This document shows, in pieces, positions 1 through 11,673 of a DNA stretch of 64,000 nucleotides. Made by a program: the position numbers and the translations under genes. Positions within the stretch are counted from its first letter, which is position 1. Each line of letters starts with the position of its first letter. Location of the stretch: contig MU119271.1 of the NCBI GenBank assembly GCA_014904845.1, forward strand, positions 1 to 64,000, read 5' to 3'. The notes under the pieces were generated by a model that saw nothing but the letters and a program-made list of their open reading frames with translations, ran no database searches and was not told where the DNA came from. The DNA is from Acephala macrosclerotiorum (Eukaryota; Ascomycota; Leotiomycetes; Helotiales; Mollisiaceae).

Positions 1-1740
1 TATATATTTTCTTTTCAAAAATCTTTATAAATAATTAATTTCGAGAGTAATATTGATTACGTATTTTTTAATATATAAAAAACTTTTATTTACTATAAAT
101 TAATCAATAATTCTTTTTATTTCTATTTTGATTAATTAATTAATTGATTTACAAATTACGAATTACTTTGAATAAATTTAATTTATTGATTAAAACGAAT
201 TAATCTACGATTGGACTTTTTTGTTTTGTATTTTATTACTTTTTTATACTATTGAAATTTCTATTAATAATCGCATTATAATAAACGCAATTATATTCTA
301 AGAAATTAATTTCAATTATATTAAACGAAATATTTTCAAAAGTATATTAAAAGTATTAATTCGCAAAAAATATTTAATAATTCGTTTAATATTTAATTTA
401 ATAAATTCGCTTTTAAAAAAAGTATAAACTTTAATAATTTGAGTAACGAAGATTTTTTTACTATACAATTTTACAATACTAAATTTCATTTTTAAAAAAT
501 AAAACTTATTATTACTTTTTCGTGTATTATTTACTAATCTTTTTATAATAGAATTTGTTATCACTAATAAATCGAGATTTCTCTATTTCAATTACTTTTT
601 TATTTCGATTATTTTTTATATCAAAAATCTCGATTTTAAAAATATTATATTTTTATAACGTTTTAATATAATTGAATAAAATTACAAACTAAGATTCTAT
701 ATATGATTTCTAATAAAATTACTAATTTTTTTCTTGATTTCAATCTATTAAAAAATAATTATTAAAGTTTAAAATTCAAGATTTTAAATTTATATATAAA
801 TTATATACAAATTTTCATTTTTTTAATTTTTAAAATAATTTTATCAAAAATTAATAAAATTTTATAATTTTAAAAATATAAAATCTTTATATTCGCGCAG
901 TTTAAATTTCCAATTTTTAAAGAGTTTCTAATAATAATTCAATTTTTATTAAAAATATAAAAAAACTCGCTTAAAAATACTAATAAAATTTTAAGCGATT
1001 TTTATAAAAAAAAAGTTACTATTAATAGAAACTCTTTAAAACTTGGAAATTTAAATTGCGCGAATATAAAAAATTTATATTTTTAAAGTTATAAAATTCT
1101 ATTAATTTTTAAAAAAGTTATTTAAAAATTAAAAAACTGGAAATTTGTATATAATTTTAATATATTAAAATAAAAACTTAATTATGAAACGAAAATTGAT
1201 TTTAGAATAAAAAAAAATTAGTAACTTTTTTTTCTTTATAAAAGTAAATTTAAATTCTTAGTTTTATATAATTTCATTAAAGCGTAATGAAATTATGTGA
1301 ATTTTAAAAGTCTTTGTTTTAGTGTAAAAAGTGGCCGAAATTAGAAAGTGATCGAAATTGAAAAGTGTTAACTTATTTCAAATATTTGTTAAAATAAAAC
1401 GATTTTCGAGCAATTAATAATTTTATTCGAATTAAAAATACTTATTTAAACTTTAATAATTTACCAAACTGCTTATACGTTTAATAATTTTATTAAAAAG
1501 AAAGATTATAGTTTGATTATATTTTTTTAGTACGTAAATCATTAGATATAAAACAATCCTTTTTATTAATATTTACAAGCGAAACGTCGAACGTAAAAAA
1601 GACAATAATTGCAAAAACACTCTCAAGGCTTTTTTACAAGCCTTTTTTCACTGTATATTATACCAATCGATTTAGTTTTTTATTGAAATTAACTCTTTTA
1701 AATTTTTATAGTAAATTTTAATCGTAATTCAAAACAACTC
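1..1740. repeat. AT-rich RIP-degraded island
   Basis: This stretch is overwhelmingly A+T with no coding potential. The remaining C and G sit mostly in CpG (for example in cgaa and gcgcg), while CpA and TpG are rare and TpA is abundant. That is the footprint of repeat-induced point mutation acting on CpA in Pezizomycotina. I take it to be an old transposon or repeat copy; no family can be named from the sequence. It contains the large palindrome described separately. Confidence 0.75.
790..1175. repeat. Large palindrome (inverted repeat) in the AT island
   Basis: The left arm (about 790-975) is the reverse complement of the right arm (about 990-1175), with scattered mismatches and small gaps. 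The arms meet at about position 982 with almost no spacer. The best-conserved parts include ttcgcgcagtttaaatttcc on the left against the matching gcgcgaat motif on the right, and cgcttaaaa (968) against ttttaagcg (989). It is either an AT-rich MITE-like element or a head-to-head duplication later damaged by RIP. Confidence 0.75.
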
Positions 1741-1911
1741 GATGTGCAACTCACAAAAGCGTTCAATGTCGCTAACCGCTAAAATGCATTACTGCTCTTT
1801 AATAAGGCCGACTTATTTCTCCGCTAACGACACGATAATTAGTACCGCAACTCTTTAATCGCAGTCTTCTTACGCAAGCTTGAATATTATCGAGGAATCA
1901 TAATACTTACC

Positions 1912-2328
1912 ACCAACCGAGTCAGCGACTTCGACGGACATAGCAATGCCGAGCTTGTTCAAGTTCTTCTAACTGCGGGCGCAGATGTCAATGTTTCACC
2001 AGCCCGTATGGGAGAGGCGACCGCACTTCAAGCGGCAACTAGATATGGCAATATCGAGCTTGTTCGAATTCTTCTAGCTACTGGCGCAGATGTCAACGCT
2101 GCAGCAGTCGATTTTAGTGGAAGCGCTCTTCAAGAGGTAGCTAAACATGGCATTGTCGAGCTTGTTCAAATTCTTTTAGCTGCAAGCGCAGATGTCAACG
2201 CTGCAACAGCTAATCATTTTGGAAGAACGGCCCTTCAAGCGGCAACTGGACATGGCAATGTCGAGATTGTTCGAGTTCTTTTGGCTACCAGCGCAGAGAT
2301 TTTCGATCTGGTTGACCATGTTTTCTGA
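1912..2328 (+). pseudogene. Truncated ankyrin-repeat gene fragment
   Basis: One open frame of about 139 codons encodes four consecutive ankyrin repeats, with GADVNA-type hairpins and ALQAA / ELVQILL helices, and then runs into unrelated sequence and a stop at 2326-2328. It has no start codon or amino-terminal domain, and it lies between AT-rich island sequence and non-coding sequence, so it is a gene fragment. The repeat style (DVNAA..., TALQAA...G) closely resembles the carboxy-terminal repeats of the complete Clr5-ankyrin gene at 15.2-19.2 kb. A shared family origin is inferred. Confidence 0.7.
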
Positions 2329-3560
2329 TGACTGAAGAGGCAGGGAAGGATACCAGGGTTTGTTGATAAGCTGAATATAGATACTGTAGGAATGACAAAG
2401 GGCAGTTGACAAAAGGCGCTCTAGGGGCCCTAAATACTTCGAGTATGTCAACGTGGACCCCAAGCAGACTGCCATGGGTTGTCTCAACATCACACCGCCG
2501 TACCGATGAACTCGTGAGCACATACGCCCAGTGCAGCTCTTCTGTCACTTCATGTGGCAGGTAGTAGGAGCCAACCATGGCACATGAGAATCTGTATCTG
2601 GAACAGCAGATCCTACATGAGGAGGCTGAGAATACGACTCAGTCTGCGAGCAGGCCTTGGTCGAGACACATCATGATTGCACAGACGTATGTGACCAGAG
2701 AGTCTTTTCCTTGATTTATTCTCCCCCAATAGAAGGCGCTTCCTTTCTTATCAGTGCATATTGTTGCCTAGACAATGTGGTCGTTGTCGCCAATAATTCA
2801 GATTCGAGCGTTTTCCAAAAGTGCCCGGTAATCAGGCCAAGAATTGGGGGCCAATATGTGGCTGGCATCTATATTAGGTTCATGTGTACAGGAGGTTGAA
2901 GGTCTTACTTACGTGGCTCATGTCGTGCATGACCAATGCTCATTTGATATCCAATAGGGTCACAGGGTAACAAATGAGGGGCTGTGAAAAGTAGCTGTGA
3001 TAGATGTAGGTGCATGGTGCCTTTGTGGGCAGTATTTACGAAGCTTGCTTTACCAATCATATGTTTTGACAGCGCTTGTGCGAAACAGTCGCCAATCCAA
3101 CGCCATTGGATGACATGATTCTTCAGTGCATGTAGTTGCCTGGAATTTATCGAGCATGTTATATACCCTCAAACTTCCCTTTGCCGACAAAACTTCCAAG
3201 AATATTACCGTGCGAGCCGTACGATACCACGAAGAGCAAAATCCACTGCCTTTATCAACCACAGGGATATCTAGTAAGTTCTATCAACCCCAGATACGTA
3301 GAGCCTTTATAATTGACTAGCTACTTGGCCAAATTTAGCAAAATGTCTACGAACACATTCCTTCTGAGTCGGGACCAGGTCTTCTTCACGCCAGGCTTGG
3401 AAGATTCAGGTGGACGGAATATGGGCATTTCCACACGGAACGACGGATCCAAAGTCAATGTAGTACTCGAATGGAGAGTATCGGCCTCTGCGGACTTAGG
3501 GGCACGTGTTGCAAAGGCACACCAGAGGGTGCAGCATTTCGTGACACACCAAAATTAAGC
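2329..3560. other. Non-coding stretch of ordinary base composition
   Basis: This is 1.2 kb of normal GC content between two AT islands. A short stretch around 2435-2510 (plus strand) reads as plausible protein, but stops follow soon after. No intact gene, RNA or repeat could be recognised. It is probably broken gene remnants spared from RIP. Confidence 0.4.
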
Positions 3561-4910
3561 GAAAAACTTTATAAATACACTATATACTCTTTAAATTACT
3601 ACAAATCACTTTTAAGAGGCTTTCTATTAAATTTTGCGATTTGTTTACACTTTTTTAGTATTTCAATTATTTTGGTTTGTACTTTTTTTATTGTGATTTT
3701 ATTTTATTCGTTTTATAGAATTTCTTTAAATTGATTTAGTGTATTTCACTGTTTTTTGCGCATTTATTTTTTTAAGATACATTAATATTCTTTAATCGAA
3801 TTCAAATTTAAAGATTATAGAGAATAAATATAAAAGCGTATTTCAATTTCGTCTCAAACAATTTAAACAAATAATATAATTTTTTTAGTAAAAAGTTTGT
3901 ACTCATAGCTTTAATCGTTGTTTTCTTACAAAATTCAAAGTAAATCGTAGCGCTCAAAAGCGAAATTGATAGTTGCTATATAAACAAGCAATAAGCGCTC
4001 TACGTAGTACTTTTAGATCATAGAATTGTTTTTGATTTTGATTTCTACGGAGTGTAGTATATCGATATTTTATTGTTTCAAACGATTATTGAATTCTTTT
4101 TCAAACTCGGATTTTTTTTTTTTAGATTTTCTAAACCTTTTAGATCGTTTCGTATAATTTTTCTCGTCGTGATAAAACTCTAATTTTTCGTATTTAGCGT
4201 ACTAATTGATTTATTTTACAATGTGCAATTAATTACTTTATTTTTTGGACTTTTTTTAAATATTATTCGAATTTATACGCGTTTTTTTTTTTTTTAAGAT
4301 TTTTTTAGTTTTTATTAATAATAAATCAATATATACTTCGTTTGTAAAGAAATGTAAATACTAATAATTCTTTATAGATTTTTTTTTATATTTGTTATTA
4401 AAAGCTTTTTTTTTAATTTTATTCGTAAGTGAAATTTTTTTTTTGATGTATACTATTTTGTAGCGCTAAACGTTTTTCGTATGTTTTTTGAGTTATATTT
4501 GTAAAACTCTTTTTTTAATAGAAATATTGTATTTTTTCGATTTAATATTCGAGTAATTAATCGCGTAATAAATTTCGTTTATTAACTAGAAATCGATACG
4601 TCGCTTTCGTAACTCGAGACTTTCGTCTAAGTATTTTTAACTTTTTGCGATTTCGACGATACGCGTTTGATTTAATATCACGTCGTTTTTGTAGTTATTT
4701 ATAGTTTGTTTCGCGAGATATTTCAATTTGCTTGCAAATACGAGTAAACGATTTTGTGCGACTATTGCGATTGAAATCTTTAAAGAAATTTGATTTCTTT
4801 AAAATAATATATTTTCTAGTTTTAATTTCGCGATCGGAAATACTCGAACGAAGTCGTGAACGTAATTGTAGTGCTATAATTAATGATTTAAAAAGTTGTT
4901 TACGTATGTT
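3561..4910. repeat. Second AT-rich RIP-degraded island
   Basis: The composition matches the first island: A+T dominates, TpA is in excess, CpG is retained and CpA/TpG are depleted. There are long T and A runs and no coding signal. The right edge grades into a kinase-like gene relic starting near 4920, so the island may be the more heavily mutated upstream half of that same gene or of an element inserted in it. Confidence 0.7.
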
Positions 4911-4922
4911 AATAAGGTTATT

Positions 4923-5648
4923 GATAATACGCACGGGCCATTTTTGGTGTGTCACGAAATGCTGCAGCCCTTGGTGGTACTAGAAAATATTTCGACTGAT
5001 GGGAATGTGAATCGGCCTGAAGAGATTCGCACTTTGAAATTTGAAAGCCTTTTCACCGTCCAAGAACAATCCCTTTCTGCCCTTGTCTACGAGTGTCCTC
5101 AGAAACCTCTGAACCTTCGAGATGTGCTTCTGACAATCGCGAAGCCTTCTGGGGACGATAGAGGCAAACTTGCCGGCATAATTGCGACACAGATTAGATC
5201 CTTAAACGTCCATTTCAGACTTCGGCATGCGGGCTTACGAACTGAGAGCTTCATCTTCTTCGGCGATACCAAAAAGCCAGATCTCACCAATTTTTACTTT
5301 CTAGATTGAGAACGTCCCTCTTCCCCCAGTATCTACGAACACTTCGAGTATCAGGCAGGCCAATCCCTCTGGTTCCACGATGTGTAGTCTCTGATGATAA
5401 TATTGTTCGAGATCGCAGAGTGGAAACCCGTTGATAGAACTTTTTAGGACGCAAATGAACTGTCACGAAAGAAGTTGCAGAGGAAGAAGGAGGTGATGGA
5501 CGTTAGCTGGAAGGGCGACCGGACTGCGAGGGTTATGCAGTATGACTTCAAGTTTCTTGAGAAAGATCGCTCCACGCTCGAGAGCTTTAGTAGGAAGGAA
5601 GTCAAGCGTTTCTTCGATGGACTCTACAGTCTTATCGACGGACCTTAA
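4923..5648 (+). pseudogene. RIP-inactivated kinase-like (pseudokinase) gene, 3' part
   Basis: A single frame can be followed for about 240 codons to TAA at 5646-5648. It is interrupted by exactly three stops: TGA at 5307, TAG at 5385 and TAG at 5445. Their contexts (FYFLD*ERP, FHDV*SLM, RTF*DAN) suggest former Trp, Trp and Gln codons, so each fits one G:C to A:T change. There are no frameshifts. The C-lobe-like layout (SLNVHFRLRHAGLRTESF, then GDTKKPDLTNFYFLD, then a W.LM..LFEIAEWKP helix) resembles the kinase-like domains of fungal prion-inhibition/HeLo-type proteins. That family assignment is from general knowledge and unverified. Confidence 0.6.
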
Positions 5649-6132
5649 AAAGTGTTAGGACAAAAGCATCCATTATATAGCAACATGAAAACATCTACTT
5701 CAATGATCAGACCACTAAGATACATCGCCCTTCTCGCATTCTCTCTCTTTGCGTAGGTGACACTAGTAACACTAGAGCATTCCCTAGCATGTGTATAAAT
5801 CCATTGGATCTGGAGAAAGACTATGAATAGCATCTTCTACTTTTAGATCTCTCGAATATGTCTACACACCGCGTCCATACTCCCCGACTTGAAACCGCGA
5901 ATTATAAGTTGTATTGATACGTCGTGACTTCTGCCATTTGACGAGATTTCCGAACGTTCGTATGTAGAGAATCGTGCGTGCTAAGTGCTCGTCACTGGGT
6001 GGCGAAGTCCGCTCACTGGTAAAAGCATTTTGCAATACTCCAATGTAGTAAATCGATCAAATAATCGCACTATTCTCACGAAGCTGTATATAGACGCGAA
6101 GCGGTATTAAACAATTATCAATTTATATATGC
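5649..6132. other. Non-coding, partly RIP-affected spacer
   Basis: No gene was recognised. CpG-rich, CpA-poor sequence begins toward the right end and continues into the nonsense-riddled frame on the minus strand. Confidence 0.4.
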
Positions 6133-7818
6133 TTAGTTTTTCGATCGCTTTTTGAATCTCTTTAAACGATTCGTCTTCTCGCGCTTAGACTTCGAAATCT
6201 CTCGAGACTTCGCGCTTTTAACTACTATTGACTTCTTGAGTAATACGCGATTGCAAAGGTCTAAAGAATTTAACTTGCTTACATTTGAAAAATTGCGCAC
6301 CGGAAATTCGTAGAGTAACGGTATCACATTTTGTTTTGCGAACATACCAAATTAAAGCGATTTATAAGCGAGTCGTCGATTTACTCGTTGTCCTGTATCG
6401 TAATATTTAGACTGTAGAACTTTGTCGTCGATGTCGCCGATTGCACCGAAAACTCTCTTCTTATGTACTTTGAATTGTTTTTTGCGCGTTTGCTGTAAAA
6501 CTTGTACAGTACTATTCTCGAGTTTGTTTATTATATCGGACGCTTTTTGTCGTTTCGATCGACGATTGAGTATAGAGACTTTTACGAGTGTCGGTGCGGT
6601 TTGTCGGGATCGAGTACTACGATTGGCAGCACTTTGGATCTGCGCGGTACTCTTCGTGATTCTACTACCGCGGGTCCTCCGGGAAATGTTTTTCGGCGGC
6701 CGAGGTAACGATGCTCGTGGCTGCGATACACGCTCAGAGGCTGGAGCGTCGCCCATACCTGGCTCTGGCTCCGGCTCCGGCTTCGGCTCCGACTTGAGAT
6801 CAAATACTCGAACAAGTTCAGTCTGTCTCTCTTTGCTGAGTCCCAGAGCATTCCAGGCACGGTGTTTTGCGTCGAGATCTTCTTGGGTCAACCGACTGAA
6901 AATACCCTTCATTGGTAGCTCATTCTTCCACCGTTTTCGAGCGACAGCTTCTTCTCGCTCTATAGCGTCGATCTATTCTTGTGTTTTCTTCTTGATCCGT
7001 TCAAGAAAGTAAAAACTGTTTTGAAAAAAATCGAAAAACTCTAAAAAGTATCACGTTCCCCGTTCTTAAATTGCAATTTCTTTTCGATCTAAATCGTCGA
7101 TTTGCTCGTCCGTCAAATTCTCTTCGTATCGAAAACCGTGTCTTCTCTATAGACGTTAGTACTTCGAATAATTAGTATTTGCGAATTACCGTATAGCCAT
7201 CTCGTCTGCTTCCTCGATTTTCTTGCGTTTTTTCTCTTTTTGTTGCGCTTTCAGTGATATTTCAATTCGAGCTCTCGCGGCTTGATACTCTTTTTCGCTC
7301 TAGTAAAAGTGAAAGTGTTTTCGAGTATACTCGAACTGTTCTTATGGATCGTCTGGTATTGACTTTGACTTATCAAAATCGGAATCCGTGTCGCCGTCGT
7401 TATCGTCATCAAATTCGCTCAATCGAAAAAAAAGATTCCAAACGTATTAATCTTTCAATGTTGTTTTCTTCTCTTTCTCATGCTTTCGTCTCTTTTCCGT
7501 CTCAATGTGTCTCATTTCTTTCCACATATCGTAATATTTGAAGGGATCTTGCAGGTAGTCTTTCTCGTGGAGATAAGCCTCGTTCAACTCGCAATAGCAC
7601 TCTCCAAAATGCTTCCAATCCTAAGCAGTGCGTACGTCTTCGCCTTCATCACGCGTATGCGGTGTTGGCGTCCATAATTTGTATCTTTAAAGAAGTGCTG
7701 TCTCGACGCTGCTGCTACTGACTGATAATAGAGATGTAGAATTGCCGTCCGTCTCGATTGATGGCAGAACACTCGAGGCGATATCGGCACGGCGCGCTGC
7801 TCGCTTTTTTGGAGCCAT
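6133..7818 (-). pseudogene. RIP-killed gene of at least 560 codons, family unknown
   Basis: From an ATG at 7818 one frame runs 562 codons to TAA at 6133-6135. It contains about a dozen internal stops (first ones at 7687-7689, 7621-7623 and 7447-7449) and no detectable frameshift. All the stops are TAA, TAG or TGA codons that fit former Gln or Trp codons, as expected from RIP. The product would start MAPKKRAARRADIASS and be highly charged, with Lys/Glu-rich helices, an Asp-rich stretch and a Pro-Glu repeat (near 6770-6790), and a basic Ser/Arg-rich tail. It may belong to a mobile element, because RIP acts on repeats. I do not recognise a catalytic domain. Confidence 0.6.
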
Positions 7819-8785
7819 AGTAGTGGCGACAGAAATGGAATCAGAAAAGCAGAAATGAGCGTTTGTTTGATGTCTCGTTGCTGGCGATGTGTGATACTCG
7901 AAAGTTGAGAGTATTGGTGAAAGGGAAGTGACGTGAAATAAAAAACTGGAGGTTGGCGGACGTGCTTTGCTCGCATTCCTGAGTCGCGCCATGTCTGCCT
8001 AGCCGCCCACTCAACACGCCGCCTACCTCCCAGCCAATTGATCTATTAATCTCAACGCATTTCAGGCCTGGACTCGGCATTTCTCCTTTAGCGCTTCGTT
8101 CGCTACATTTTAGGGGCTTCGCATCTCCTGCTTTCAGGCTTGCCCGGTGTATCACTCTTCTCAAACTTCTCTTCCTCACTTCTTCTCTTTGTCCTTCAAA
8201 TTCATCCTCAATTGCGCGCTTTGATCTGTCACCACTATTTCTCGTCTCAATGTTGTTAATGCATCTAATATAGCAATACCGACTCGAATTCTCGCCTCGA
8301 CAATATGTTACGAGCAAGAATATCAAATGGCTGATGGCGTTGAATTTCGGACTAGTGTTCCATCACCGAGAGGCAGGAATCGCCATCACCCTGCCTTTGA
8401 ATCGCAATCCATTGTTTGATTTTCTTTTTAACAAGCGGGTTGAATGACTTCATCCTCTCTCTGGAATAAGTATCACGACTAGGAAAGTAATTGTGCTCCA
8501 GAAAATGTGCCCAGGACAACATGTCGGGTTGGTGTGCTGGTATCATGGAATGCGCGAAAGGCAGAGAGAATTTTGCAATGGGTCCATTGGAAGGCAAGCC
8601 CTATCATGTCATCAACTTTCGATACGTTGCAGGAATCCTACGAATAATTGCTGACGTTTTATGTTCGAATTTGGCGTGGGTCTAACCAATTCCTGAGCGC
8701 GAGACGATGCATGGAGCAGACGTAGCTGGAAATTTTCAGCTTCGGCGTCTGCGGTTCTCAAGGTAGCCTGTGCCTTTCGAAACCC
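7819..8785. other. No gene recognised
   Basis: This is mixed-composition DNA upstream of the RIP-damaged gene. Short open frames exist on both strands, but none has a convincing domain, splice pattern or signal peptide. Confidence 0.4.
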
Positions 8786-8787
8786 TC

Positions 8788-10380
8788 TTTGATTTGTTGT
8801 GGAATGCGCTGCGGAGGGTCGCGCAAAGGCAAACTTGATTGTGTGGTCTACTGTTCTACAATTTTTCTGAAAGGTACTGGGAGGGTGTTGGAACTTCCGA
8901 CCAAAGTCTTCGTCTCAATGCACTCCAATTTGCTGCGAAAATACATGAAATCCTTATCGCCGCTTCATTGTCCTTAGTCGCTATCAACTACCTTCAATAC
9001 GAGCTGCTCCTTGGTAGCGGACTTTCGCTCAGCAGCGTGCTTGCGAGCTTTCAGATTACTGGCCTTAGCTCAATCATGAGTCCAGGACTTGGAAGAAGCT
9101 ATTTGCCAAAGGGGATTAGGCGCTGCCGATTCTGGTTCATAGTACTACTGCTAGTCCTCATCGTCTTGTATGCCATCGCAGGACCTTCCTCGGCTATCTT
9201 GATGCTACCTGCCAGCGACTGGTGGTCGTTTCCACCAACATTTGTGGACGATTGCTGGACCCCTTCGAATCCCCACTTATATATAGCTGCGAGCGAATTC
9301 TGTTAGTCCAGAATTGGACAGCTTGGGAGGCATATTCAATCTCACAATGGAAATGAAATCACTTACCCCAGGTGCATTGGTAAATTACTTGAACAAAGAT
9401 TTTACCCGTAGTATAGAAGGCAGCTGCATCGTGTATCCCAACCTAGAAAGAGCAAAATTTTTGGCGCGTTCAACTTCTGCCCCTGTCGGTTACGTCCTTG
9501 CAAAAGCTTCAAGTTCGAATTCTGAAAGCGAGGATGCTAGATAGCAGATTTTCTTACAAAATGGGAGGCCGACTTTGGCCCCACAGGCTCTAGCTTTTTG
9601 TACAACGAGCTATGTTGTTAGCGTGTTCCATCCACGCCAGCTGGGAACCCACGCTATTCTATTTGTACTCAGCGACAAAGATATACTACTCTGATAATCA
9701 CGAAACCTTTCAAAACTTCGATGATGGCACCCCCGAACCCAAAAGACCCGGTACCCAACCTCCATCAATAGATGTTGAGTGGGCGAACTTAGCGCTACCT
9801 CCAAAAGAAACTATTGATCAACTTGCTCAGACATTGGAGAACAACCTCGTGTCAAGTCTCATTTCAAGCTTTGGACTCTCAATTTCGTTACTCATCATTG
9901 ATGCTATGGCTCAGTTTAGAATAGCTGTGAACGTGACGACGGCGGTGGAATCATCTTCTCTTGTTCCACATACAAAAATTTCCAACTACCCTCAGCCTAT
10001 TGATGCAGCATGCTTCTTTCAATAACACAGTCGTGGTAGTATGGTTTGGCTGGAGTTGCACAGATCTGGAATCCTTTTACGACTTAGTCATCCTCGCCAT
10101 CAAGTCTTCCGAGGGGTTTTCTGATGAGACTTTGTCGTCGGAGGTAACTGAGTTGAAAAAAGAATGTCAATATCCATGTCCAAGAAGTCTCGGAGTCGCA
10201 ACTCGGATTAGTTCTCAACGATTACTCGGGATGTGACACTCCGGAAGAGGAGGAAGGACTCGTACAGAGGAGAGGAGAGGAGACTTTAGAGAAGACTCAG
10301 ATATTGAACTCTCGGTCCACAATGACGAAAGCCCAGAGGCTCCAAGAGAGTGATTGGAGGGAGGGGAAGATCTTGTGTGT
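8788..10380 (+). pseudogene. Degenerate multi-pass membrane protein gene (fungal-specific family)
   Basis: Consecutive segments look like one protein read in successive frames: about 8839-9306 (transmembrane segments with AGPSSAILMLPASDWW), 9307-9543, 9612-10022 (C-x-I-H-A-S-W motif then a helix near 9840-9910), 9990-10150 (WFGWSC...LVILAIKSS) and 10155-10380 (acidic tail with YSGCDTPEEEE). The order and motifs fit a large uncharacterised family of Pezizomycotina membrane proteins. At least three frame changes lack canonical intron borders and in-frame stops remain, so I call it a pseudogene. If several are unrecognised introns, an intact gene is still possible. Confidence 0.5.
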
Positions 10381-11673
10381 CCTGAATATTTCCTTAGTAC
10401 GATATTCTTACGACACGCATTCATTTGTTATTCATTCTTTCATCATTCATCAATTCATCAATCATTATTTTATCAAAGCACTGTTCCAGCCCCTGCAACC
10501 CATGCTCCCCAGCCGAACTACCCCGCAATCCATGACCCCGTCTCAGCCCCTGCACTAAATGACAGCGCCAGCAAAAAAAACGCCGCGCCAGTTCCCAATT
10601 CCCATCAAATTCAAAGTAATCATATCATGCCCCTCATAGCGCTGAACTCCCACTCTCCCTTTTCTTGTGGGCTTTCTCTGGAAATTCCGGAAGGTCTGGA
10701 ATTTCTAGAATTTCTGGAATTTCTGGAATTGCCATCCTGCATCACACCTGATATCAGCATTTGCTCGCTCAATCTTCAGCCAACCAGAAGGCAATCAAAA
10801 CACTTACACTTGTGCTGGTCTTCCAAAAATTGAAAGAGCTCTCGCCATGCTCTGTCTCTTTCCACTCCAAGGAAACTGGACAGATGACCTCAGCATCGAC
10901 CTCCGAGGCACATAAGTTGGGTCAAAGGTTTTCCTCCATTGGCGCTTCGCTTCGACTTCTCGGTACTTTTCGCGGGAGACCGAATAGAGAAACATTATGA
11001 AATATTTAATATATGTTTCAAGAGACTAGGATGAACATCAAGAAACACGATTCGAGCACGAGGGAATCGAAAAGCCAATCTGAGAAGGAGTCATCATCAT
11101 GATATAGAGAGGCTTTGATACCAGAACCTCGCAACTTAACAGTGGCAATATAGCGCACACGAATCAGCACCATGCGACAAGACCATTAGCTTTGCGAATC
11201 TGACATTGCGAATAAACTTTGCGAGTAGCGAGAAACGTTCGCGTCTAATGAGGGGTCCTGTTTCAAACCACACGTGATGCTCTTCGCAAAGTTTCGAGTC
11301 CAAATTCCGAATCACAGAAGTTGTTTCAGTTTTGCCAAATAGCCGTGAAGTTTGTGTCTGGAATTATAAGATGAACTTGCCCATGCGAACGCTCTCGTAC
11401 GGGTTTGAGTTCGATGTTCAGATTCGTACTCCACGTGATGGATGGCGGTTTCGACTTTCGAGGTCAATGATAGAAGATGTTTCAGCTTTGACATCTGTCT
11501 TCAACGCGTAAATTTTCAGGGATAAGATGAAGGCGCCCCTCTCGCAAAAGTTCTAGAAATCCGTTGACTGCCAACGCTTGTCCTATGCACCAGCTTCACG
11601 ACTTTTCGCCCCTGCCGTCCAACTCCAGCCAATACCCCTTCACGCAACACAACTCCAACCTCAAACCTCAATC
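10381..11673. other. Intergenic, no gene recognised
   Basis: This separates the membrane-protein relic from the agmatinase gene. Apart from the 9-bp tandem repeat and an A/T-heavy patch near 11000, nothing with support was seen on either strand. Confidence 0.4.
10695..10730. repeat. 9-bp tandem repeat, four copies
   Basis: Four head-to-tail copies of tctggaatt, the second with tctagaatt, lie in an otherwise non-coding stretch. Confidence 0.8.
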
